DNA of 64,000 nt from Mermis nigrescens. Its lineage: Eukaryota; Nematoda; Enoplea; Mermithida; Mermithidae. This document shows positions 43,201-50,398 of the stretch, piece after piece. Both the position numbers and the translations under genes were made by a program. The DNA is taken from assembly GCA_036768485.1 (NCBI GenBank), contig JAVLUZ010000142.1:19217735-19281734 (forward strand), written 5' to 3'. The stretch's first letter is position 1. Each line of letters opens with the position of its first letter. The notes beneath the pieces were generated by a model. It ran no database searches, was not told where the DNA came from, and was given only the letters and a program-made list of their open reading frames with translations.

Positions 43201-45192
43201 AAAAACCCGAGTTTTTTGGCAAACCCGAACCCGAAACCGAACCCGGAGATCACTAGAATTTAAAACCCGAGACTTATGCTGAGATTTTTTGGGTTCTTTC
43301 GGGTTTGAAATGTAAGATGTTAAGATAAGTAAAAAAAATTAAAACAACAATTTTTGTAGATAAAGCAATTTCAATTTTTTGATTAAATGATCACATATAA
43401 CTTCTAAAAATAGTGCCTGTTTTATATTCAAGTTTTGTCATGTGTCTCCATTTGATTAACTCTTAATTCATTTACTAACATTTACTTGGGAAGCTGTGTG
43501 CATATGTATGTGCTGTATATATGAGTAGGCTTATTTAATGAGAGTAATATCAATAATTTAGCGCACGAACACATGTACAGATGTGCATATTTATAAATAA
43601 ATAGTATAATTTATATAATGTCACGGGTGAAATATTAAAGTTTATTGCAGTTTAAAAGTAGCAAAGCATTTGGACATCTTAGCTTATAACAAAATTTTCC
43701 AGAAGTTTTTGACTAAATAATGACTAGTTTACTGTTGTTGACGAAGGATTGAAACTTTGGCATGTATTCACAAAGGCGAGCTAGTTTATCTCAAGCTAAA
43801 GGTCTTAGCTCGAGCTACGTAGCTCGAGATTTAGCTCGAGCCAACCGTTAGCTCGAGCTAACGTTAGGTCGTATTCACAAAGGCGAGCTAGCAGTGTGCT
43901 ACGTAGCCCAAGCTAAATAGGAATAAAAAAATCGATATGTCAAGTTTGCATAGATATTTGCGCATGGATGATTCAACGGCTTATCTTAATCAATCGGCTT
44001 CAAGTTATGGTTCTTACCACCAAATGTAAAAATAATACACATTCACCATATTGAAATGAATGCTGATTAAATTGAAGCAGTTTTTCTTACGTGTATTCAA
44101 AGTATATTATGAATGGTGATAAATGGACGTGAAATAAATGTAATCATTTTTTTATCTGTAAGTAGGGTGGCCCGTTCACTTTCCGTAATCTATAACTTTT
44201 TTAAACTTTTCATCATCAAAAGTATGAAATGGATTGAGTCGTTCCCTGATGGGCCTTTGAACATTCTCTTCATTCGGAATATCATCTAACGCGTCAATAT
44301 CATCCAAGAATTGTATCACGTCCATTAGTTACAAGCACAGTAAACGAAACTGACTGCATGAAAAATGGATAGCTCGAGATTTAGTCCTGCTCCGAGCAGG
44401 ACTGAAATCTAGAGCTAAAAGGTCCAATTATTTAGCTCGAGCTAGGCTAGCTCGCCTTTGTGAATACGGGCTAAGAACTTAGCTCGAAACGCTAACTCGC
44501 CTTTGTGAATACGGGCATAAGGTATAAAGCTGGGCAAGCTATGTACATACGTCTGTCGATAGAATTCGTAGGAATTTTATCAAGATCAAGGTTTTATTTA
44601 CTTGATGATTTATTCAATTTTTTTTATTTTACTCCAAACCTATCTAAATTTTATTAAGACTCTAAATACGCATTGCCTAATGTTGAAATTTGAATTTTAT
44701 GTGTTTCTCATCTTAAATAGAACATGAAGTTTAAAATCAGGTGCTCGTCTGTAACCTTAATTCTCTTTTCCATAAGAGAAAAACACATTTCGATACCTAC
44801 GCAAGATGCAGCTTAGTTCCACATTTTCGAATTTAGTTGAAAAGTTTTTAGCATATATGCTGATGTTTATGTAATAAATTTGAAACGCATATCGTGTCTA
44901 TGCTTCATACAGTATACATACGTTGCAATAAGAAGAAAACATGGTTATAATTCTAAATCAAAAAAGCCAAACCCGAACCCGATGTGCCTTGAATTCGGTA
45001 ACCCGGACCCGTACCCGAAGATTCAAAAATTCCAACTTGAAGCCGAAAAATTCAAAAAATCGAAGCCGGCACATCCCTAATATTTACTAGTTAAAGCATT
45101 TTTATGTACCTACCTACGATGCGACGGAAACGGTGAAGCAGACTGCGACGAATAAGAATCATAATCATACCTTGCGACAGCATGAAGTTTTC
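28084..45192 (-). CDS. ADPGK: ADP-dependent glucokinase (join of eight exons, N-terminal exon not found)
   Basis: The enzyme phosphorylates glucose to glucose-6-phosphate using ADP; animal ADPGK is an ER-linked ribokinase-superfold protein. Reading the minus strand I join 45192-45114, 40540-40315, 40135-40070, 39239-39052, 35988-35760, 34971-34769, 33916-33701 and 28261-28084. Phases agree at all seven joins and the frame stays open for 460 codons to TAA. Family landmarks appear in order: the VDLVVFG block, the GGNAA substrate motif, VGSIGPKL, DLIILSGVHLLE, VPMHLELSC, SIGLNEQEL, HSHGYHMIAVLGSYWSNQ, and TLGDVISATGL with the presumed catalytic Asp. Human ADPGK is about 497 residues, so only some 40 N-terminal residues (signal/anchor) are missing; they should lie on an exon beyond 45192. 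The usual GLGD motif before the catalytic Asp reads TLGD here. Introns reach 5.4 kb and are full of mobile elements. Confidence 0.92.
28683..28942 (-). mobile_element. Short hAT-like element, family A (260 bp, reversed)
   Basis: Reads CATACCTGGGCGTAAGAGG ... CCGCCCACCTATG. Flanks are ATTGAGAG and GTTGAGAG (seven of eight equal). It is in the last ADPGK intron. Confidence 0.75.
29000..29470. repeat. Diverged tandem block of the 29-32 kb complex repeat
   Basis: Two or three repeats with GTTTGTTAGACGCTCCGGTT / GCAAACTAACTACTCCAGTT and a GGACGTGTC- or GTCACGTTTC-like part. Related to the roughly 350-bp units at 58780-59570. Confidence 0.45.
29490..31370. repeat. Tandem array, unit about 125 bp, about 14 units
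   Basis: Each unit contains GTGTAAAGTTTACACTGAAA, AGAGCGTTGCAGAAGCTTA, ATGTTCTCCGTAACGTCAGG and ATTACGAATCTGACT. The GTAAAGTTTACAC landmarks near 29851, 29973, 30391, 30519, 30645, 30752, 30873, 30998, 31126 and 31247 give spacings of about 107-128 bp. Similarity decays toward the 31.3-kb end. It lies in the 5.4-kb last ADPGK intron. Inverse units are at 58380-58740. Confidence 0.85.
30152..30225. repeat. CTCTACA microsatellite inside the tandem array
   Basis: CTCTACACTCTACACTCTAC-type simple sequence that interrupts the 125-bp array next to an AAAATTAAAATAAAAATT stretch. Confidence 0.85.
31531..32173. mobile_element. Element with about 200-bp terminal inverted repeats, copy 1
   Basis: The left arm starts AGCAAAGAAAAATGCTTTGT and includes GGACCAGGGAAAATTTACC and CGCAAAAAAATCGAAGTATA. 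The right arm is its inverse, ending TTTTTCTTTGCT. About 280 bp of AT-rich DNA separates the arms. The same element is at 57432-58178. No target duplication was recognised. Confidence 0.7.
32891..33137 (+). mobile_element. Short hAT-like element, family A (247 bp)
   Basis: Starts CATAGGTGGGCAGCAGC and ends GTCCAGGTGTG. Flanks are GATGGAAC and GGTGGAAC (seven of eight equal). Confidence 0.75.
33140..33640. other. ADPGK intron sequence with decayed repeat
   Basis: A block near 33220-33370 (GGGGTCAAAAATTGAACTTT, then CATATTTGGCCTTCATTTTC) recurs at 39610-39770. Nothing else is recognised. Confidence 0.4.
33701..33916 (-). CDS. ADPGK: ADPGK exon: HSHGYHMIA and WSNQEAALSAGA blocks
   Basis: The acceptor GTCATAG precedes 33916. 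It encodes LQRVHLHSHGYHMIAVLGSY, then WSNQEAALSAGALMAGLSAC, and ends at VELNE plus two bases of a Trp codon. Human has [20 protein letters not shown] and [20 protein letters not shown]. The donor is GTACAT at 33700; both this donor and the next acceptor are bordered by GTAC, and only this join keeps phase. Reading on into the intron adds a spurious tail. Confidence 0.93.
34085..34330 (+). repeat. Dispersed repeat, related to 14805-15215
   Basis: Shares GGGGGTGAAATTTTAAATGC, GGATACGCGTCAAAAACATC and AGATCATATAATAAGG-like blocks. It lies between two ADPGK exons. Confidence 0.5.
34370..34584. mobile_element. MITE-like element with ATGTAACGGCTC end
   Basis: Starts ATGTAACGGCTCAAAACTGC and ends CCCCCTGTTGCATG, an imperfect inverse. 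Same family as 21532-21726. It lies about 0.2 kb from an ADPGK exon. Confidence 0.45.
34769..34971 (-). CDS. ADPGK: ADPGK exon: GLNEQEL motif
   Basis: This exon has no long ATG-led ORF. The acceptor AATTTCTAG precedes 34971. It encodes IIPFVDSIGLNEQELVSLSH, then IEPHKAIRIIRWILEIFGQD and a charged stretch ending EEEKMLYR, with donor GTAAAT. The SLGLNEQELLFL motif of animal ADPGK matches almost exactly. The exon runs from phase 0 to two bases of an Arg codon, which the next exon completes. Confidence 0.92.
35760..35988 (-). CDS. ADPGK: ADPGK exon: LSGVHLLE and HLELSC blocks
   Basis: The acceptor TTTTCAG is followed by SSDALIDMFFKAIQ, then RPDLIILSGVHLLESQ and VHSVPMHLELSCIANAEFG, ending LLTK before donor GTACTT. 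Human has PDLVVLSGLHMMEGQS and GIPVHLELASMTNRELM here. A CAG repeat at the acceptor leaves a one-codon ambiguity in the 5' border. Confidence 0.92.
36065..36318 (+). mobile_element. Short hAT-like element, family A (254 bp)
   Basis: Starts CATACGTGGGCAGCAAG, ends CACGCCCAGGTGTG, with an exact 8-bp direct repeat GTCATGAG at 36057-36064 and 36319-36326. This is one of the best-preserved copies. Confidence 0.88.
36330..37230. other. ADPGK intron sequence, nothing recognised
   Basis: AT-rich. ORFs of up to about 100 codons occur on both strands but show no family resemblance and no splice support. Confidence 0.35.
37235..37345. repeat. Terminal piece of the CCCGAACCC hAT-like family
   Basis: CCCGAACCAGAAAAGCCCGA and CTCGAAACCGAACCCGAAGA match the left end of the 43168-45079 element. 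The piece at 38640-38755 (CAAACCCGAACCCGAAAAAT, GACTCATCCCTA) matches its right end. The two probably bound one older, diverged copy. Confidence 0.5.
38100..38330. repeat. Decayed repeat ending CTAGATTCGCCATTG
   Basis: Its right end resembles the terminus of hAT MITE family B. The ORF across it on the minus strand (NGESRISVRGVTPTF) is a translation of this repeat and not a gene. Confidence 0.35.
38640..38755. repeat. Right-end piece of the CCCGAACCC hAT-like family
   Basis: Ends GACTCATCCCTATTG, close to the CCGGCACATCCCTA terminus at 45079. Confidence 0.45.
39052..39239 (-). CDS. ADPGK: ADPGK exon: GPKL block
   Basis: The acceptor TATTCCAG precedes 39239 and the donor GTAAAA follows 39052. 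It encodes VNFVGSIGPKLRNLLPSNIS and then the beta-strand region DEIHIVIVYPDQHLWGN and SRFILSQNSF. Human has [35 protein letters not shown] and NRFIFSHDLS in the same order. It ends two bases into a Ser codon. Confidence 0.93.
40070..40135 (-). CDS. ADPGK: ADPGK exon: GGNAA motif
   Basis: A 66-nt exon, phase 0 at both ends, with acceptor TTCTTAG and donor GTAAGT. It reads YNVGGNAAIMANRISMNFPN plus Ala-Asp. Human ADPGK has YVGGNAALIGQKFAANSD at this place. The GGNAA segment lies in the sugar-binding region of the family. It is too short to stand out as an ORF. Confidence 0.92.
40315..40540 (-). CDS. ADPGK: ADPGK exon: first Rossmann strand and substrate-proximal region
   Basis: The minus-strand acceptor CGTTTCAG precedes 40540 and the donor GTATAT follows 40315. 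It encodes INCNVDLVVFGTKFFSKLNI, later VINSLDEFRDVFTHFFSRGL and AAERF-like PAERFMANREAFN, ending SDEGSE. This parallels the human block ...NACVDVVVSG...NDLEEAFIHFMGKGAAAERFF.... It ends in phase 0. Confidence 0.92.
41329..41396 (-). repeat. tRNA-like sequence, probably a SINE head
   Basis: The minus strand starts GCCGGATAGCTTAGTCAGTA with an A-box-like block, an arm CTTG...CAAG, and GAGTCGAATCC as a B-box-like block at about tRNA spacing. The 3' acceptor strand does not pair with the 5' end, so an intact tRNA gene is unlikely. A weaker candidate on the plus strand is near 41715-41755 (CACTGGACTATCAACCCCAA then TTTTCGAGTCC). Confidence 0.45.
41770..42810. other. ADPGK intron sequence with AT-rich simple repeats
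   Basis: ATTATTAATATTAATAATAA-type simple sequence at about 41815-41865 and pyrimidine-rich text near 42110-42210. No exon is recognised. Confidence 0.4.
42818..42983 (-). mobile_element. Short hAT-like element related to family A (166 bp)
   Basis: Runs from CAGACACGCATGGCGTGG to GGTCGCTGCTCATG. Flanks AATAGTCA and CATAGTCA agree in seven of eight bases. A further piece of the same type lies at about 39340-39490. Confidence 0.55.
43764..44515. mobile_element. Harbinger/PIF-like element nested in the hAT-like element
   Basis: Outer inverted ends contain GTATTCACAAAGGCGAGCTA (left) and the inverse GCCTTTGTGAATACGGGC (right). A second pair of the same ends lies further in (43868 and about 44470), with AGCTCGAGCTA palindromes between. 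The interior carries a remnant reading frame typical of Harbinger transposases. Confidence 0.6.
44176..44325 (-). pseudogene. Harbinger transposase N-terminal remnant (49 codons)
   Basis: The minus strand reads from ATG at 44325 to TGA at 44176: MDVIQFLDDIDALDDIPNEE, then RPIRERLNPFHTFDDEKFKK. The pattern R-x-x-R-x-R-x-N-P-F-x-x-x-x-D-x-x-F is typical of the start of Harbinger/HARBI1-type transposases. No DDE domain follows, so this is a remnant in a deletion derivative. Confidence 0.55.
45114..45192 (-). CDS. ADPGK: ADPGK exon: N-terminal region up to RR
   Basis: On the minus strand the acceptor GTGTGCAG precedes 45192 and the donor GTAGGTACA follows 45114. The exon encodes KLHAVARYDYDSYSSQSASP and a few more residues ending in HRR, where human ADPGK has a run ending WRR just before its first beta strand. 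Phase fits the next exon exactly (two bases AG plus G). The sequence before RR is not conserved, so the 5' border is inferred from phase and splice-site quality. Confidence 0.65.
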
Positions 45193-45564
45193 CTGCACAC
45201 GAAGAAAAAGGCTTTTAAGAAATACAGATTAATGCCGTCGCGCTTAACGTCAAGTTCGCTGTAAACCAAATGCTATCGATTACATATTTAAGCTTCGGTT
45301 TTCCAGCATTATCGTCTGTTTGAAATGAGTTAGTGCATATGAGTAAAATTTAGGTAAACCTCTTCATTAGGTAATAGTTTTGAAAACTGAGCTTGTTAAG
45401 CGAGAGTTGTAAACCAAGAGAAACTTAAAGTTTAAATATATCATTAAATTATGAAGAGAATTATAAAAGATTTTAAACTATAAGAAAATGAAAAAGGTGG
45501 GATTCTAGTAAATTAAAACAAATTTAGAGGATATGATGAAACATTATTGTTGAGAATAGGACGA

Positions 45565-46217
45565 TCACGTGCTTTGTATAACGAACGACTCCTTGATTAA
45601 AAGATCAAAAGAGTTGTATGCTCGACTAATAACCTTGTAGCAATCTGATGTAATTAAATGATTGCTATTTGAGATATGTTTGTGAATAGCAGATAAGCTA
45701 TCACCCTGAATTGGCTTTCCTGTAACAAATGAGATGCCAGTATGCTCTGCAATTCTACTCCCAAAATGTCGGCGAGTTTCGCCAATGTAACTAGCCATAC
45801 AGCTAGAACACGTATACTTATATACTAAATTTGAGAGTAGCTTAGCAGGTACAGCATCCTTGTTCTTGAAAAACCGGCTTATACACATGACAGGTTTGTA
45901 AACAAACCTTACTCTAATCTGAGGGTAAAATGCAGATATAAGCTTTAGAATTCTACTGTGTACATTATAGCCATGCACACCAGTGTAAGGCAAAACAAGA
46001 GAATAGCATAATTTATCACAACCGACTTTTATTTCATCACTCTTATTATACACCTTTGTCATAAAGTCTGATATGACCTTATCAATCAAGCTAAGGGGAT
46101 ACTCATTTTGCAGTAGAGTCTGCTTCAGCTTGTCAATATCAGAGACAAAAGTCTGATATGAGTTACAAATCATGTAAATGCGACTCACAGGTGTCCTTAT
46201 TAAAGCAACTTTATAGG
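45565..46217 (-). pseudogene. Penelope-like RT thumb and GIY-YIG endonuclease fragment
   Basis: Continues the RT frame after the MITE (VALIRTPVSRIYMICNSYQ), then shows a linker and a C-terminal GIY-YIG type domain: LVYKYTCSSCMASYIGETRR followed by the HFGSRIAEHTG helix. The paired Cys residues before SYIGETRR are typical for Penelope endonucleases. It stops at 45565 inside the inverted repeat. An unusual fused ORF start in the MITE is an artefact. Confidence 0.88.
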
Positions 46218-46397
46218 CAGGGGCGGATTTAGGGGGGCGGGGGGCCCCCCATTGGCCCAAAAAGTGCGAAAAATTAAGCATTTTTGAGCGATTTTTTGCG
46301 ATTTTCGGGTTAAAAAGGCTAATTTTTCCGCCCAAATCAGGGTTCCGCCCCTTAGGGGTACCGCCCCCCCCTTAGGAAAATCCCATATCCGCCACTG
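46218..46397. mobile_element. hAT MITE, family B (180 bp), inside the Penelope RT
   Basis: Starts CAGGGGCGGATTTAGGGGGG, ends TATCCGCCACTG. An exact 8-bp direct repeat TTTATAGG lies at 46210-46217 and 46398-46405. It interrupts an RT frame that reads through on both sides, so the insertion is younger than the Penelope copy. Confidence 0.93.
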
Positions 46398-46830
46398 TTT
46401 ATAGGCAAAAGGAATGCAGCTAGACAATTTGGCATAAAGGCCAGAAAATGTAGGTTTCTGATATGATGATGTCACAATATCATTGGACTTCCTTTGAACA
46501 AGAACATCAAGGAAATTTAATTTCTTGTCACATTCAGTTTCAAATGTGAACTTCATATTAGGATGTTGCTGATTCATGTAATCACAGAACTTAGTAGGCT
46601 GGTTTCTGTCAGAAAACACTACAAATGTGTCATCAACATAACGTGCATAAAACTTGGGTCTGATCTTTATATTGCAGTCTCTGAGCCACTTTGTTTCATG
46701 ATAGCTCAAGAAAATGTTGGCAAGAACTGGGCCAAGCGGATTACCCATAGGAACACCATCTATCTGTTGATAGATTTTACCATTGCACGTAAAGTAACAC
46801 TCTTAAACTGCAAGTTCTAGAAGCAGTTTG
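46398..46830 (-). pseudogene. Penelope-like RT, palm fragment with YVDD
   Basis: Starts after an in-frame stop near 46804. It has DGVPMGNPLGPVLANIFLSY, then ARYVDDTFVVF with the two catalytic Asp residues, and FETECDKKLNFLDV. It ends at the hAT MITE inserted at 46217/46398. The catalytic box itself is intact. Confidence 0.85.
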
Positions 46831-46927
46831 AATTGATGACAATTCATGTTATTTACTAACATGACATTTAGTTTAATCATCAAATAGTTTCCTAATACAT
46901 ATATCAATGGTCTCATTGAGTGGAATA

Positions 46928-47203
46928 TTAGTGAACAAGCTTTGAACAATCAAGACTAGCCATAAAATGATGGCTTTTTAACGTAAAAGCCTTAAGTCTT
47001 GTCAGGAAACTACCAGTGTCACATAAAGTGTATTCATTTGTACTTATGTCTTGCAGGATCGGCACAAAATACTTAGCCAACTTATAAGTTGGAGTGTTGA
47101 TGGCTGACAAGATCGGTCTTAGAGGAACATCTCTCTTATGGGTCTTAGGCAAGCCATATAGTCTGCCATAACTGCATCCTACAGGATTTATACTTTTATA
47201 CAC
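46928..47203 (-). pseudogene. Penelope-like RT, N-terminal core fragment
   Basis: Contains YGLPKTHKRDVPLRPILSAI, the conserved K-x-H-K-x-x-x-P-L-R-P-I block of Penelope-like RTs, and ASLDCSKL at the first catalytic Asp region. The frame then breaks: the following conserved FTNIPLNETI text is in another frame from about 46950 downward. Confidence 0.8.
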
Positions 47204-47547
47204 ATCATTTTGATCTTTTAATCAAGGAGTCGTTATACATAGCACGTGATCGTTCTATTCTCAACAATAATGTTTCATCATATCCTCTAAATTTGTTTTA
47301 ATTCACTAAAATCCCACCTTTTTCATTTTCTTATAGTTTAAAATCTTTTATAATTCTCTTCATAATTTAATGATATGTTTAAACTTTAAGTTTCTCTTGG
47401 TTTACAACTCTCGCTTAACAAGCTCATCTTTCAAAACTATTAGGTAAACCTATTTACTCTAATTAAATCGAAAAATGTAGAGGACAGTTAGACAGTTAGC
47501 AACAAGTGCATAGCTGACGGATGCAACAAGTGCATAATCTTTCAGAT

Positions 47548-47719
47548 TTTTCTCAGCAGACTTTTTACAAATTTCCCATCCTGGGTCATTCACGACCGCA
47601 ATTGATAATCAATGAATTGCGAAAACTTGACCTGCCGGAAAAGCCGGGCTTCCTGATTACCAGTCAAGCATGCTTTTATTCGACTACAAATGCGCTTTAC
47701 ACTAAAAGATGTGAGACGT
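47548..47719 (+). other. Possible orphan exon on the plus strand
   Basis: Between a TTTTCTCAG acceptor-like site and a GTAGGTATA donor-like site the plus strand is open and reads QTFYKFPILGHSRPQLIINE and then LRKLDLPEKPGFLITSQACF. The composition looks more protein-like than the surroundings. I do not recognise the family, and no partner exon was found. It lies in the gap between the Penelope-like element and the foldback element, so it could also be a transposon fragment. Confidence 0.25.
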
Positions 47720-48299
47720 AGGTATACATATAAAAAATGATTGCTCAGAGATGCAAAAAACGATAATTATGTGGCTCACTCACATTGAAAGCAATTTTCA
47801 GTACCTCTTTTTTATTTTCATGTTAAGAATTACTTCATGAATCCCATATTTACGGAAAGCCAGGAGGCTCAAATGATTAAAAACGTTAAAGAATAGGAGA
47901 GCAACGTAATTTTTCAAATTAAAGAAAGTTAACGACGTATTTTTTCAAACTTGAATCTTCATCAATGTATTTTTTCAAAGAAAGATCAACGTAATTTTTC
48001 AAAAAAATGAGCCTCCTGGTTTGAAAAAGCGTTAAACAACTTCCAGTATATTCGCTTTACTCAGCAGATAATTGTTGATAACGACGTAAAAATTGAAATA
48101 TTCGTGTATCTTAACAATAAAATTCTCGAAAAAGAAAAGTTAAAAATTTCAATATAGTGATCCTCTTGGTTTGAAATTTTGGGTCCTTATAGTCAACTGT
48201 TTGAATTTTTACGTTAACCAAATATATGAAAAAGAACATTGTCCTTTACAATGCATAACGTTTTTAATCATTTGAGCCCCGAAAGTAACAACAATGCAA

Positions 48300-48575
48300 A
48301 CAACATTAACGTAATTTTTCAAAAAACCGTTGATTAACGTAATTTTTTCGAAAACTCGTTGATTAACGTAATTTTTCAAAAACTCGTTGATTAACGTACT
48401 TTTCAAAACTCGCTGATTAACGTAATTTTTCAAAACTCGTTGATTAACGTAATTTTTTCAAAACTCGTTGATTAACGTAATTTTTCAAAATCCTCGTTGA
48501 TTAACGTAATTTTTCAAAACTCGTTGATTAACGTAATTTTTCAAAAAACTCGTTGATTAACGTAATTTTTCAAAG
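48300..48575. repeat. Left-arm minisatellite, about 27-bp unit, about 10 copies
   Basis: Units of TCGTTGATTAACGTAATTTT followed by TCAAAAAC. Variation in the number of T and A residues separates units. Mirror image of 55620-55917. Confidence 0.95.
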
Positions 48576-49079
48576 GACTTTGAAGCGAAAACGCTGTTGT
48601 AGACACCAATATAACCTGCTTTCCGATTGTTTTATATATTGTAACTGCTCAAAAAAGCGCAATCAATGAAAAACATCAGCGCTACACTTATGTAGATTTT
48701 GCAGCGCTGTATAGGGCACTACACAACACTGAACGGCATGCAGTGGGCTTAGAGAAATGCTGATTTAGGGTAACGGTACCTTTTGGTGAGACAGGGGTGA
48801 CCCTGACTGGGGGTGATCCAGTTATGCAACTAAAACTAAAATATCTTAGGAACCAGCGGACCGATTCAGTTGAAAAATTTGGGAATGGAACGGATAAGTA
48901 CTAGCCACACGCGTATGGTACCTGTATATCTCAGGATGATTGACTCTAGATGGGTGCTTCCTGAGAGAGGGTGACCCTGAATGAACTAAAAATCAAAATA
49001 TTTTACGAAACCAGTGTTTGTACCAACTGAGCGGAAATTCCGGATTTAGAACGAATATTTTCTAGTCATACGGTAGGTG

Positions 49080-50335
49080 GAGAATCAATTAGGAGTCCCT
49101 TTGAGCCGAGCAGCTTCTTTGATTCCTTTTGGCCGACCACTCCATGCCCCAGCACCGACCGATCGTGACATCTGGCCGACTAGAATCATTGAAGAAGCCA
49201 TTTGTAAGTGAAACCTGATACAGTAATAAGACTTTTATCGAAAATGGATCGTTTAGAAAGGAATAGACTATAGTAGAGTCCTTTGCCGACCAGATTTTTG
49301 ATATATTTTTAGACTGACATCACCACATCGCCGACCGTCCCACCTGGCCGACTAGATCAAAATGTTTGTAACAGAAGACGGCGAGTAGCAGGAATCCTCT
49401 AAGCAGACCAGATTTTCGAAATTTTTTGAGAATGACATCGCCGCATCACCGACCGTCCCGCCTGGCCGACTAGACCCAATGTTATATAACAGAAAGCCTA
49501 TAACTGGTATAGTCCCCTTTAAGCCAACCAAATTTTTAAAATTTTGTTTGACCTCTGACTATACCACATCACCGACCATCCCATCTTGTCGACTAGAGTC
49601 AAATTTTTCTAATAAAAATTAATGAGCAGTGGGAATCCCTCTAAGCCAACCAGATTTCTGAAATTTTGCTGGATGAAGCCTACCAAATCACTGACCGTCT
49701 TATCTGGCCGACTAGATTCAAATTTTTGTAACAGAAGATTTATGAGCAGTAGGAATCTCGAAGCTGACCAGATTTTCGGAAATTTTTCTAGAATGACATC
49801 AACACATCGCCGACCGTCCCGCCTGGCCGACAAGACCCAATTTTATATAACAGATAGCCTATAACTGGTATAGTCCTCTTTTATCCAACCAGATTTTTGA
49901 AATTCTGTTTGGCCGAGTATACTACATCACCGACCGTCCCATCAGGCCGACTAGTTTCAAATTTTTCTAATAAAAAAATCAATGAGCAGTGGAATCCCTC
50001 TGAGCCGACCAGATTTCTTAAATTTTGTTTGATGGAGTTTACCACATCAACGACCGTCCCATCTGATCAGATCAAAAACTTTTGTAGCAGAAGATTTATG
50101 AGCAGTAGGAATCCTCTAAGCTGACCAGATTTTCGAAATTTTTTCAGAATGACATCGCCGCATCGCCAACCATCCCGCCTGGCCGATTAGATCCAATTTT
50201 GCGCGGGGAAGCCTATAAATGGGTATGGCCCTTTGGCCAGCAGATTTTTGAAATTTATCCCGCCGATTATACCGTCACCGACCGTCCCACGTTCACGACT
50301 AGAGTCAAATTTTTTCGATGCAGAAACGGTTGAGT
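49080..50335. repeat. Left-arm minisatellite, GCCGACCGTCCC units
   Basis: Repeated modules of about 115-130 bp, each with CACATCGCCGACCGTCCC, GCCTGGCCGACTAGA and alternately GAGCAGTGGGAATCCCTCTA or CCTATAACTGGTATAGTCC. Short ORFs inside are by-products of the array. Confidence 0.9.
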
Positions 50336-50398
50336 GGAACACCGGCTCACTGTCTCTTGGGCCACCTTGGTGTACGGCCCTGTTTAATGCATACAACA

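Larger units (their letters stand above)
43168..45079. mobile_element. hAT-like non-autonomous element (1912 bp) with nested insertion
   Basis: Ends TAGGGATATGCCGGGTACCC and the inverse GCCGGCACATCCCTA. An exact 8-bp direct repeat ATATTTAC lies at 43160-43167 and 45080-45087. Both subterminal parts are rich in AACCCGAACCCGA-like text. A Harbinger-like element is nested inside. It lies in the ADPGK intron and ends only 35 bp from the 45114-45192 exon. Confidence 0.85.
45350..47458 (-). mobile_element. Penelope-like element, 5'-truncated, with inverted terminal copies
   Basis: A minus-strand reverse transcriptase and GIY-YIG endonuclease frame is bounded by a roughly 250-bp inverted repeat. 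Plus-strand 45350-45606 reappears reversed at 47209-47458, including the end of the endonuclease coding region. Inverted or direct partial terminal copies are usual for Penelope-like elements. The RT N-terminus is missing, the RT frame is broken, and a 180-bp hAT MITE interrupts it. It lies upstream of the first recognised ADPGK exon. Confidence 0.85.

Noticed and set aside
48300..48575. Regularly spaced repeats that could suggest a CRISPR array
   Set aside because: There are no unique spacers, the units are directly adjacent, and the context is eukaryotic.
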